A stretch of 64,000 bases of DNA from the NCBI GenBank assembly GCA_020348445.1, contig CP070751.1, forward strand, positions 532,903 through 596,902, written 5' to 3'. The DNA comes from Thermoplasmata archaeon. Its GTDB lineage: Archaea; Thermoplasmatota; Thermoplasmata; GCA-020350865. Positions 37,204 to 45,410 of the stretch are shown here, piece after piece. The position numbers and the translations under genes are program-made. The notes beneath the pieces were generated by a model, which was not told where the DNA came from, ran no database searches, and saw nothing but the letters and a program-made list of their open reading frames with translations. Position 1 is the first letter of the stretch, and every line of letters starts with the position of its first letter.

Positions 37204-37273
37204 ATTTTATATAGACACATCACATTACCCTATTTGTCTGACACATGTAAGTCGCAAGAGGTCATATTGACCT
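37204..37273 (+). promoter_or_regulatory. Promoter and palindromic operator of the ribbon-helix-helix gene
   Basis: ATTTTATATAG (37204-37214) is a clear TATA element. A perfect inverted repeat, AGGTCA-TAT-TGACCT, lies at 37259-37273, about 22 bases before the ATG and downstream of the expected transcription start. The position and symmetry suit autorepression by the ribbon-helix-helix dimer encoded just after it. Confidence 0.6.
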
Positions 37274-37295
37274 ACGTCAGAGGAACAGTGGATTT

Positions 37296-37532
37296 ATGAG
37301 GCCAGAGACCGAAAAAATTACAATACGTGTGCCTACAAAGTTCGTTTCCGCCTTGGACTTCCTAGTGGAAGTAGATGACTTCCCTTCGAGGTCAGAGGCG
37401 ATACGCGCTGCCATTCGCGATTTGGTCTATTCCCGAGTTGAATTGGTGATGGACAAAATCAAGAAGATGCAAGAAGCAGAACAAACACTTTCTGCGATGA
37501 AGGAATTCGAAAGCGAGTTCCTAAAAAAATAG
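37296..37532 (+). CDS. Ribbon-helix-helix (CopG-type) transcription regulator
   Basis: 78 residues. The N-terminal 45 residues form the RHH domain: strand ITIRVPTKFVSALDFL, then DDFPSRSEAIRAAIRDLV, as in CopG/NikR N-termini. The remaining 30 residues are a charged helix (KIKKMQEAEQTLSAMKEF) that could oligomerise. There is no NikR metal domain. The palindrome in its own leader is a likely target. Confidence 0.85.
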   Translation: MRPETEKITIRVPTKFVSALDFLVEVDDFPSRSEAIRAAIRDLVYSRVELVMDKIKKMQEAEQTLSAMKEFESEFLKK

Positions 37533-37651
37533 GATGGTAAAAAGCAAGCCTTGTCAGAGGGATCACGACTCTACACCAATTATTCGGATGGGAAGTGACA
37601 GGACAATAAACTAGTGTAAACTCACAAGTTCAGGATTACCCTCCCCCCTTA

Positions 37652-37686
37652 AGGATGCTGGGAAAACCTGGCATCCTCTTTTTTTC
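37652..37686 (+). terminator. Hairpin plus T-run terminator
   Basis: AGGATGC pairs with GCATCCT, and the stem extends inward with two wobble and two GC pairs to an AAAA loop; eight T follow within two bases. This is bacterial-style intrinsic terminator geometry. It lies 120 bases after the RHH gene; the stretch 37533-37651 holds no gene that I can see and may be a long 3' untranslated region or a small RNA. Nothing is evident between 37687 and the hutU start except AT-rich sequence. Confidence 0.7.
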
Positions 37687-37844
37687 TGTTTTGTATTTAC
37701 CTGTGAATTTACTATAATTGATTACTATTGAAATCGTAAATTCACATTGGAAAACCAAGGGATAAGCTGGAAGGATGGAGGATTGGGATTGATTTAGAAA
37801 AAGGATTATATGATTTGCTTCTTATTGGGGAGGCGGGAATTTGT

Positions 37845-39488
37845 ATGCAGAAAGAGATTAAGGCCCATCGGGGGACGCAGATTTCATGCAAAGGCTGGAG
37901 GCAGGAAGCATTTCTAAGAATGCTGCAGAATAATCTGGAGAATGCAGAAAAACCTCAGGAGCTCATCGTCTACGGGGGAACTGGCAAGGCAGCTCGAAAC
38001 TGGGAATGTTACGAGAAGATAGAAGAGAGCCTTAAGAATCTTGAGAAGGATGAAACTCTCCTTGTTCAATCAGGAAAACCAGTAGGAGTCTTCAAGACCT
38101 TTGAAAATTCTCCCAGGGTGCTTATCGCAAACTCAAATCTCGTACCTGCATGGTCAAACTGGGAGATTTTCAACGACCTTGAAAAACAGGGTTTGATGAT
38201 GTACGGCCAGATGACAGCAGGCTCATGGTGCTATATCGGAACCCAGGGAATAATCCAAGGCACCTACGAGACCTTTGCGGCAGTTGCAAAAAAACATTTT
38301 GGTGGTTCATTAAAAGGAAAGTTCGTTTTATCAGGTGGATTAGGTGGAATGGGGGGTGCTCAGCCCTTGGCAATTACCATGAATTTCGGCGTGGCCTTGG
38401 TGGTGGAGGTTGATAAGAATAGAATAGAAAGGAGATTGAAAGCAGGCTTCTGTCACGAGATGGTAGGAGACTTGAATGAGGCCTTGGAGATTGTCAGCAA
38501 TGCTAAAGAGGAAGGGGAGCCTAAATCTGTTGGCCTTATTGGAAATACCGCCGATATTCATACAGAACTGGTAAAACGGGGTATCGTACCTGATGTTGTG
38601 ACAGACCAGACGTCCGCCCATGACGAGCTCAACGGGTACGTCCCTGGGGGTATGAGTTTTGAGGAGGCCCTTGAACTGAGAAAAAATGACCCAAAGAAAT
38701 ATATAAATCTCTCTTTCGAGAGTATGGCAAGGCATGTCAAGGCGATTTTGGAATTCCAAAAAAAAGGAGCTATTGCATTTGACTATGGAAACAATCTGCG
38801 GGGACAGGCAGAGAAGGCAGGTGTAAAAAATGCTTTTGATTATCCCGGCTTTGTACTGGAGTACATCAGGCCAATGTTCTGTGAGGGAAGGGGACCTTTT
38901 AGATGGCTTGCACTTTCTGGAGAGCCCGAAGACATATTGAAAACCGATGAAATTGTTATTAAAGAATTCCCAGAGAACCAGCAGCTAATAAACTGGATTA
39001 AATTGGCTGAAAAGCATCTGCCTTGGGAAGGCCTGCCGGCAAGGGTTTGCTGGCTGGGATATGGAGAAAGAGCGCATTTTGCAAAGATCATAAACAGCAT
39101 GGTGGGTTCTGGAGAGCTCTCGGGACCCATTGCCATAACCAGGGATCATCTTGACTGCGGTTCAGTTGCCTCACCTAATAGAGAAACCGAAGATATGAAG
39201 GACGGCACAGATGCAGTTGCCGATTGGCCCCTTCTCAATGCACTTTTAAATTGCGCGGCAGGAGCTGATTCTATTTCAGTCCACAACGGTGGTGGAGTGG
39301 GAATCGGTCTTTCCACACATGCGGGGATGGTTGTTGTGGCAGATGGATCCAAAGAGGCAGAAGAGAGAATCGAGAGGGTATTTACAACTGATCCAGGTAT
39401 TGGCATAGTGAGGCATGCGGATGCTGGATACGATAAGGCAGTGGAGATTGCAAAAAAAAGTGGAATTAAGATGCCTATGTTACCATAA
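37845..39488 (+). CDS. hutU: Urocanate hydratase
   Basis: 547 residues, full length. It catalyses the second step of histidine breakdown, urocanate to imidazolonepropionate, with tightly bound NAD. Features seen: [19 protein letters not shown] at the start, [35 protein letters not shown], the nucleotide-binding [13 protein letters not shown], and [18 protein letters not shown] in the middle, with [15 protein letters not shown] and [11 protein letters not shown] at the end. The ATG at 37845 follows GGGGAGGCGGGA; upstream in-frame TTG at 37815 is not needed. No histidine ammonia-lyase or imidazolonepropionase gene is adjacent, so the pathway must be dispersed or incomplete. Confidence 0.94.
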   Translation: MQKEIKAHRGTQISCKGWRQEAFLRMLQNNLENAEKPQELIVYGGTGKAARNWECYEKIEESLKNLEKDETLLVQSGKPVGVFKTFENSPRVLIANSNLVPAWSNWEIFNDLEKQGLMMYGQMTAGSWCYIGTQGIIQGTYETFAAVAKKHFGGSLKGKFVLSGGLGGMGGAQPLAITMNFGVALVVEVDKNRIERRLKAGFCHEMVGDLNEALEIVSNAKEEGEPKSVGLIGNTADIHTELVKRGIVPDVVTDQTSAHDELNGYVPGGMSFEEALELRKNDPKKYINLSFESMARHVKAILEFQKKGAIAFDYGNNLRGQAEKAGVKNAFDYPGFVLEYIRPMFCEGRGPFRWLALSGEPEDILKTDEIVIKEFPENQQLINWIKLAEKHLPWEGLPARVCWLGYGERAHFAKIINSMVGSGELSGPIAITRDHLDCGSVASPNRETEDMKDGTDAVADWPLLNALLNCAAGADSISVHNGGGVGIGLSTHAGMVVVADGSKEAEERIERVFTTDPGIGIVRHADAGYDKAVEIAKKSGIKMPMLP

Positions 39489-39549
39489 AAATAGAGGAAT
39501 ATAATGCACGGGATCAGGGTCTTGCACAATTTATTTTGGAGGAGCAATC

Positions 39550-40308
39550 TTGACATCTGAAAATGAAAAAGATGAACAAAGATTGTACCATGACCTTGCT
39601 TGGGTATGGCCAATTATCAGCCCTCCTGAGGATTACATCGAAGAGGCTGAGCTTATTGCAAAGAGTATTTTGAAGGCCTCGAAAATTCCTGTAAAAACAC
39701 TTCTTAACCTCGGTTGCGGAGGGGGACATGAGGATTATACATTGAAGAAATATTTTACTATTACAGGGGTGGATGTAAGCGAAAACATGCTTGAGATCGC
39801 AAGGAACCTGAATCCTGAAAATACCTATTGTCAAGGTGATTGGAAAACAGTTTCTTTAAATAAACTCTTTGATTCAGTTATCGCCACTTCACTAATCTAT
39901 GTGAAGAGTGAAGAGGAACTTCGCATAACCTTTCTCAATGTTATTAAACATCTGAAACCAGGGGGCGTCTTCATAACTTTTGCCGAGAAATTGAAAGGAT
40001 CTTTTCAACAAAACGATACCATTTGCTCAACTCATAAAAAGGACGATGTGGAAATCACTTTTTTAGAGAATTATTATGATCCCGATCCCTCTGGTACCAT
40101 CTTGGAGGCAACATTTATTTATCTGATTCGAAGAAATGGCAAACTTGATGTCCAAAAAGATAGTCATCTGTGCGGCATCTTTCCATTGGATACCTGGCTT
40201 GAAATTTTAAAAGAGGTGGGATTTGATGTGGAGACAAAGATAGTAAAGCTTTCAGTTGCTACAGTTAAAGAATCTTTTCCAATGTTGGTCTGTACAAAAC
40301 CTTTATGA
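39550..40308 (+). CDS. Class I SAM-dependent methyltransferase
   Basis: 252 residues. The SAM site LNLGCGGGHEDYTLKK (about 52-67) and ITGVDVSENMLEIAR (about 71-85) are clear, followed by FDSVIATSLIYV and HLKPGGVFITFAE, motifs of the methyltransferase-11/25 group. The remainder (residues 140-252) may bind the substrate. The TTG start is supported by GGAGGAGC six bases upstream. It follows hutU by 61 bases and could share its transcript. Substrate unknown. Confidence 0.82.
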   Translation: MTSENEKDEQRLYHDLAWVWPIISPPEDYIEEAELIAKSILKASKIPVKTLLNLGCGGGHEDYTLKKYFTITGVDVSENMLEIARNLNPENTYCQGDWKTVSLNKLFDSVIATSLIYVKSEEELRITFLNVIKHLKPGGVFITFAEKLKGSFQQNDTICSTHKKDDVEITFLENYYDPDPSGTILEATFIYLIRRNGKLDVQKDSHLCGIFPLDTWLEILKEVGFDVETKIVKLSVATVKESFPMLVCTKPL

Positions 40309-40407
40309 TGGCCTACAATGAGTACCAAAATTCCTTGTCTTATGATTTTTTAAAAAATATAAACACAACATACCAAATTTGTCGGTCCCTTTGTTGGTGA
40401 ATATCAT

Positions 40408-40541
40408 GGTTATAACCACATCATTTTTATATATAGGTAGTAAAAAAACATAAAGATTGGCATGTTTTTTTTGTTAGTTTTTTTCTTTTTTATTGAATAT
40501 GATTTGGTGTAAAATCAGGTTATAACCACACCAGGTATAAA
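40408..40541 (+). promoter_or_regulatory. Duplicated GGTTATAACC palindromes, each before a TATA element
   Basis: In the 305-base gap before the pilin-like gene, the perfect palindrome GGTTATAACC plus ACA occurs at 40408 and 40518. Each copy is followed within about 8-16 bases by a TATA-like element (TTTTTATATATAGG near 40425 and GGTATAAATATGG near 40534). The palindromes sit where a BRE or an activator/repressor site would lie. The rest of the gap is AT-rich. Confidence 0.5.
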
Positions 40542-40613
40542 TATGGTGATTGTCATAATATGCCATGATACGAGATATCAATGTTGATCTCAAAAAATCA
40601 AGAGGGTGTTAAG

Positions 40614-42269
40614 ATGGGTGAAAAGGTCAAGATAAAGAAGATATGGAATGAAGATGGTGTCACGGAAATTTACGGTGATCTGCTCATATTGGGCATAACA
40701 ATGACTCTGTTTACAGGTATTTTTCTCTTCGTGTATACGATGCCCGCACCAGAAAAAGGTGTTTCCGCGGAGTTCGATTCTGCATTCGAGTTTTGTTCCG
40801 GAGGAGGAACCATCAATGTAACCCATATGAGTGGAGAGACATTGCTTGGGGAATATACGAGAATCTTGCTAACAAAAAACTTTGATGAGGAGATCAGGAT
40901 TTTAAATACGCAAGGCTCTGATTTGGACAATCCTTTCTACGGTATCGAGGGCGATCTCAATTGGGACCCACAGGAGAGATGGAGCTATTTCTATAAAGAC
41001 ATTGTATCAAGTGATGACCTGCAGATTTCTGTAGTTGATATAAAATCGGGCGTGAACGTCATGAAATCCAATTTGTACGGCTCAGGTTTTAATTCCCCTC
41101 CCATAATCATGGAAAGAGGTTATAATCCTGTGCCTGTAATTAATGGCAGCGAGGTAGTTATAAATTCGAAAGTGTTCGATCCCAATGGTCACTATGATAT
41201 AGATTCAGTTTATTTCAATGCATCAGTATTAAATCATGAACTTGGAAATGTGGAATTGACTGATGGGGATGGAGATGGAATCTTTCAGGGAAATGCCATG
41301 ATCACAAGTGGGGGTGGTAACTACAATCTAACCATCGTTGCCCAGGATATGGAGGGTAAAATGGAGAAGAGAAGGCTTCATATCCAGGTGATGGATGCAT
41401 CAAGACCAATTGTAGAGTTCATAACAATAGAGCCAAATAGTGTGGAAGCAAAAAAGGAGTTTGCGATAAGGGCGGTTGTGGTGGACCTGGAGGATGATTT
41501 GAATTTCTCTGATATCACAATTACACCTGAGCAAATATTCTATGATAACCTCGGTACAATAGAAACATCATTATCACTGGTTGATGAAATTCCAAATGGG
41601 GGGATATTTGAAACAACGGGTTCTTCTCCTACAAACGAAAGGTTTTACAACATGACTCTTAAAGCATACGATTATTCCGGCCTTGTTACCACCAAAATAA
41701 TAAATCTTGCAGTTATTGAGGATGCGGCTTTTGGGAACGGTTCCTTCAACGACACCATATGGGCTTACCTGGGTCCCGAGAGTTTGGATTTTAAAAAATT
41801 TTATTACACTATTGACGATCCACCTACCAATTCGTCAACGTATCATCTTGCCGTATATATCCAAGAAGAGCACATAGGTGATGACTGCTTTTTACATGTC
41901 AATATCATCAATCATTACTATGAGGATGTTTACATAGACGGTAATTCAAAGATAAGGCTCCTTCAAATTGGAGGAGCAGCATCCAACAAGGATCTTGGCA
42001 TCGTGCAGAATGGATCCAGTTTTGGTGATCCTGTAGGTACAATCCCTGATGGTTCGTGGTACAGAATACATGCCCCTTCCGATGGAAATTACTTTAAGGG
42101 AGGCGATCCAGTATCGTTGGTGTTCGGACCATTTGACATGAGCTCTGCAAATGAAAATGATGTATTTGGCTCGATTTTGGTACTTACTGGAAGCTTTGGA
42201 TCGGAAAGCATAACACCTGAAGACAGGTACGGCCAGACTATACCTTTTCAGGCTATAGTGATCGCTTGA
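40614..42269 (+). CDS. Large pilin-like surface protein (archaeal type IV pilin N-terminus)
   Basis: 551 residues from the ATG at 40614, preceded by GAGGGTG. The N-terminus (WNEDGVTEIYGDLLILGITM followed by a hydrophobic helix) is that of archaeal type IV pilins, where the acidic E after G-V-T is near the prepilin cleavage site, and the following INVTHMSGETLLGEYTRILL matches the conserved beta segment of that family (THxxGD-type). The rest is unusually long for a pilin: Ig-like domains with DPNGHYDIDSVYFNAS and VVDLEDDLNFSDITIT, and a C-terminal domain of about 150 residues. It may be an adhesive minor pilin or a membrane-anchored surface protein. Confidence 0.7.
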   Translation: MGEKVKIKKIWNEDGVTEIYGDLLILGITMTLFTGIFLFVYTMPAPEKGVSAEFDSAFEFCSGGGTINVTHMSGETLLGEYTRILLTKNFDEEIRILNTQGSDLDNPFYGIEGDLNWDPQERWSYFYKDIVSSDDLQISVVDIKSGVNVMKSNLYGSGFNSPPIIMERGYNPVPVINGSEVVINSKVFDPNGHYDIDSVYFNASVLNHELGNVELTDGDGDGIFQGNAMITSGGGNYNLTIVAQDMEGKMEKRRLHIQVMDASRPIVEFITIEPNSVEAKKEFAIRAVVVDLEDDLNFSDITITPEQIFYDNLGTIETSLSLVDEIPNGGIFETTGSSPTNERFYNMTLKAYDYSGLVTTKIINLAVIEDAAFGNGSFNDTIWAYLGPESLDFKKFYYTIDDPPTNSSTYHLAVYIQEEHIGDDCFLHVNIINHYYEDVYIDGNSKIRLLQIGGAASNKDLGIVQNGSSFGDPVGTIPDGSWYRIHAPSDGNYFKGGDPVSLVFGPFDMSSANENDVFGSILVLTGSFGSESITPEDRYGQTIPFQAIVIA

Positions 42270-42313
42270 GTATCACTTTTGAAATTTACGATTTCAAGAC
42301 AATCCAGAAGTAG

Positions 42314-42343
42314 AATGTACCTGTTATATACTATTGGTACATT
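42314..42343. promoter_or_regulatory. Inverted repeat AATGTACC ... GGTACATT
   Basis: Two perfect 8-base arms flank a 14-base AT-rich centre in the gap between the pilin-like gene and the next small gene, about 70 bases before the TATA element (ATTATTATATATATCC, 42381-42396). It may be an operator for the small gene; it lacks a T-run and so is not a simple terminator. Confidence 0.4.
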
Positions 42344-42437
42344 AGCAATTATGAAAATCACCGTTAAATCCCGGTTCAAAATTATTATATATATCCCAAA
42401 TCGTTCTGAAAATTCCAATATCCTGGTGCGAGTTGAA

Positions 42438-42725
42438 ATGGCGATGAGAACCATACCAAAGGAAATAACAAGGAAATTATCAACAAAAGAAATTAAATTG
42501 GCCCGGCAGATGTATAATGTAGGCATGGAAGCAGGTGAGTACATGACCAACGTTGGTTTGGCTTGGGCTGATTTTAAAAAGAACGAAATATTGACGTTCA
42601 TAAACAGTGACCCCGAGATGGCGAATTTTTTTAATGAGGTATTTGAGAGGGGAAAATCAATGGGTGAGAGAAGGAAGCATAAAAATAGATTTTTTGACAT
42701 CTCATCTATAGGTAAAGAAAGGTGA
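42438..42725 (+). CDS. Small helical protein of unknown function
   Basis: 95 residues, starting at the ATG at 42438, about 50 bases after a good TATA element; the longer frame back to 42279 would run through the promoter and the inverted repeat, so I reject it. The product is mostly helical: RTIPKEITRKLSTKEIKLAR, MYNVGMEAGEYMTNVGLAW, NSDPEMANFFNEVFERGKSMGERR. No motif or membrane segment is recognised. Its last 24 bases overlap the end of the convergent methylthiotransferase gene. Confidence 0.5.
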   Translation: MAMRTIPKEITRKLSTKEIKLARQMYNVGMEAGEYMTNVGLAWADFKKNEILTFINSDPEMANFFNEVFERGKSMGERRKHKNRFFDISSIGKER

Positions 42726-43988
42726 TCTTAACAGAATCCTTCCCATAAGGTAGGTATCTCTTGCCTCTATAATCTCAATCTCAAAAAAATTACTGAGCGC
42801 AACATCATCCTCAACAACAACAGGTAAGTATGAATCTGTTCTTCCCATCATGGTTTTGTTCTTTCCCGGCTCTGTAACAAGGATCTGTTCCCTTTTTCCC
42901 ACAAATCCCTCGTTTATGTTGCGGGATATGTCAGAATGAATCTTGGTTATTGCCCTTGATCTGTCCTTCGCAATTCTGCTTGGGATCTGGTGGTCCATTT
43001 CCATTGCTATTGTTTTTGGCCTGGGGGAGAATCTAGTGATGTTTAGAATATTTGGTTTTAATTTTTCCACCAGTTGCACAGTCTTAGTAAAATCATCATC
43101 TGTTTCCCCAGGGAATCCAACTATAATATCAGTGGAAATAGTGATGTTGGGAAAGGTTTTTCTTGCCTGGTTCACAACGTAAAAAAAGTCATCTATCATG
43201 TACTTTCTTCCCATACGTTTTAATACATCTTCACTTCCACTTTGAACTGGTATATGAAGAAACTTGTAGATTCTTGAGTCCTTGTATGCATTCAATACCT
43301 CATCCAAAATCGGAATCAGATTATTTGGATTCATCATCCCGATTCTTACCCTGAAATCACCTCTTAATTTCTGGATTTCATTGAGTAAGAAAGGCAAGTT
43401 AAAATTGATGTCCAAACCGTATATTGCATTGTCCTGGGAAGTGAGCCTTATTTCCTTATTGCCTTTGGCCAGGGCTTCTTTTATTTCTTTGATAAGCACC
43501 TCAGGAGGGCGGCTTCTTAAGTCTCCCCTTGCTATCTTTGTTATGCAGTATGTGCAGCTTCCAAAGCACCCGCTGGAAATGGGTATTATGGCTTCAGTTG
43601 TTTTCTTATCATAATCTAGTGATTCAGTTGATGCTTTCCCATCAATTGGCCTTTCTTTTGAAAGCTCATCTGCAATTGCTCCTATCCTTTTTAAATCCTG
43701 AGGAACAAGAATATGGGCATCTGGATTGAGTTCCAATATCTGATCCTCTTGTACAGATGCCATACAACCTGCAACCACAACAGATTTTCTTGTCTTTGAA
43801 TATGCTCTAATTCTTTTTTTCATCTTGAGTTCTGTGGTCTCTATGACCGTACAGGTCACTAAAACCAGGGCATCTGATTGTGTAATGTCATCCACAATAA
43901 CATGACCTTTTTCTTTGAGAATACCTTCCATTTGCCTTGCTTCACCCTGGTTCATCGTGCATCCATAGGACTCAAAATAGAACCTCAT
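42702..43988 (-). CDS. tRNA threonylcarbamoyladenosine methylthiotransferase (CDKAL1/e-MtaB type)
   Basis: 428 residues, full length. The N-terminal UPF0004 domain has three cysteines (YGCTMNQGE, TCTVIE, AGCMASVQ). The radical SAM motif CFGSCTYC is near 141-148, followed by GDLRSRPPEVLIKEI and LHIPVQSGSEDVLKRMGRKY. The TRAM domain lies at the C-terminus (GKREQILVTEPGKNKTMMGRTDSYLPVVV). It adds a methylthio group to t6A37 in ANN-decoding tRNAs. The TCTVIE and SGCFGSCTYC spacing is that of the archaeal/eukaryotic branch. AAGGTGAAGAA precedes the ATG. Confidence 0.92.
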   Translation of the reverse strand: MRFYFESYGCTMNQGEARQMEGILKEKGHVIVDDITQSDALVLVTCTVIETTELKMKKRIRAYSKTRKSVVVAGCMASVQEDQILELNPDAHILVPQDLKRIGAIADELSKERPIDGKASTESLDYDKKTTEAIIPISSGCFGSCTYCITKIARGDLRSRPPEVLIKEIKEALAKGNKEIRLTSQDNAIYGLDINFNLPFLLNEIQKLRGDFRVRIGMMNPNNLIPILDEVLNAYKDSRIYKFLHIPVQSGSEDVLKRMGRKYMIDDFFYVVNQARKTFPNITISTDIIVGFPGETDDDFTKTVQLVEKLKPNILNITRFSPRPKTIAMEMDHQIPSRIAKDRSRAITKIHSDISRNINEGFVGKREQILVTEPGKNKTMMGRTDSYLPVVVEDDVALSNFFEIEIIEARDTYLMGRILLRSPFFTYR

Positions 43989-44014
43989 TTCTTCACCTTA
44001 ACATATTATGATCT

Positions 44015-45322
44015 TCAATCGAAAAGTACCTTTTTTACAACCTTCTCCACCTTAGTCACATATCTAGGCGAAGATGAAACCATGATCTCCCAGTCATATA
44101 CCTCTCTGACCTCCAGGGCCCTTGCCAAGGGACTGAAACGGGAAAGGGGAGCCAACTTGTCGTTGTCCAGTATTTTTACGTTCGTTGCCCTGATTCTCGG
44201 CTCAGATATCTGCAGTTCCTTTTCTGGAACATCGATGATCACATATCCATTGGGTACCTGGGCCCTTCTGCAGATTTCTTCCTCTTTTTTCCTTCTTTGC
44301 TTTGGCTCCTTCAGCTCTTTTATTACCCGCATTTCAGTGTCACTGGCCTGTCCTTTGGTCAATGTGAAGGCCCTTTTAAACAGCTTCCTGAACTTGAGCA
44401 TCGAGGCGATTTCCTTCTGAAAACCTCCGTGCTCCTTCAATCTCGCCATGAGCTCGGAGTCGTTCATCTCGTGAATTTCACCAAGTGGTTCATCTAGTAA
44501 TTCCACGGCCCTTGCAAGCATGAGCTCGGCTATGCGCACTGTTTTATGGAAGTAAACCGAGGTGTACATCAGAGCACGGGCAACGAGCATCCCTTCGACT
44601 GCTGGAACCCCCCGCTTGTGAACCACAAGATCGTTGTTGAATATCTCCATAGTCTGGATCAACCTGTCTATGTCGATTGTGCCATGGGCAACCCCCGTGT
44701 AAAAAGAATCCCTTAAAAGGTAATCTATCTGATCCGCATCGATTGCACCGTGAATCATCTGGGAAATGTATCTCTTTTCGTTGAAGAATTTCTGGTTCTT
44801 GTGTGTCGGAAAATCCTCGATCTTTGTTGAACCATCGTTCGCACTGTAACCAAATATGAGGCTCGCCACATCCTCGGGATCTAGATCGTATTTCTCAAGA
44901 AGATCAGGTATGTAATCTCGATTTTTATCGGGTTCATCATCAGATAGTATCCTGCGCTTGCCCAATATGATTTCTTTTGTTATGTCCATGTGATCGGCCT
45001 GCATATCGCTGTGAACCGCGATCTCCAGTGTATGGGAATAGGGACTGTGTCCTATGTCATGGAGCATTGCAGCCGCCATTGCCAATTTTTTTTCATCTTC
45101 CAAAAGACCCAGTGAATCGGCAATTCTGCTTGCCACAAAACAGGTGCCAATTGAATGCTCCAATCGGGTGTGATTCGCGCCTGGGAAGACTAAATATGCC
45201 AATCCAAGCTGATTTATTCCGTGAAGTCTTTGTATCTCGGGAGTCTCCAGCAAATCAAGGAACAGGCCCTGGAGCTTTATGCTGCCATGAACTGTATCAT
45301 GGATGATCTTGTAATCGGGCAT
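44015..45322 (-). CDS. HD-domain phosphohydrolase (SAMHD1/dGTPase-like)
   Basis: 435 residues. The metal site is complete: H in NHTRLEHSIGT, HD in MLHDIGHSPYSH and D in DADQIDYLLRDSFYTGV. The N-terminal HDTVHGSIKLQGLFLDLL with IQRLHGINQLG is the signature of the archaeal/YdhJ branch of SAMHD1-like HD proteins. C-terminal residues 300-435 are mixed. It probably hydrolyses nucleotides, but the substrate is not evident. A CCATAAATACAACG promoter-like element precedes it by about 25 bases on the minus strand, which suggests a near-leaderless message. Confidence 0.87.
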   Translation of the reverse strand: MPDYKIIHDTVHGSIKLQGLFLDLLETPEIQRLHGINQLGLAYLVFPGANHTRLEHSIGTCFVASRIADSLGLLEDEKKLAMAAAMLHDIGHSPYSHTLEIAVHSDMQADHMDITKEIILGKRRILSDDEPDKNRDYIPDLLEKYDLDPEDVASLIFGYSANDGSTKIEDFPTHKNQKFFNEKRYISQMIHGAIDADQIDYLLRDSFYTGVAHGTIDIDRLIQTMEIFNNDLVVHKRGVPAVEGMLVARALMYTSVYFHKTVRIAELMLARAVELLDEPLGEIHEMNDSELMARLKEHGGFQKEIASMLKFRKLFKRAFTLTKGQASDTEMRVIKELKEPKQRRKKEEEICRRAQVPNGYVIIDVPEKELQISEPRIRATNVKILDNDKLAPLSRFSPLARALEVREVYDWEIMVSSSPRYVTKVEKVVKKVLFD

Positions 45323-45410
45323 GGGATTGGAAAAGCATAAACGTTGTATTTATGGTTGTCGGAGATGTAGTCTCAGGACTAGCCGACATTCTTGTCACTT
45401 ATCATCCCTA

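Noticed and set aside
37204..37273. Considered a riboswitch because of the long leader before the RHH gene
   Set aside because: The leader is explained by the TATA element and the operator palindrome; no conserved aptamer fold is recognised.
42279..42437. N-terminal extension of the small helical protein back to 42279
   Set aside because: The added 53 codons cross an inverted repeat and the TATA promoter; translation from 42438 is more plausible.
42248..42700. 150-codon open frame on the minus strand over the small gene and the pilin end
   Set aside because: Hydrophobic, no ribosome binding site, overlaps the end of the pilin-like gene and a TATA element, and the plus-strand gene is better supported.
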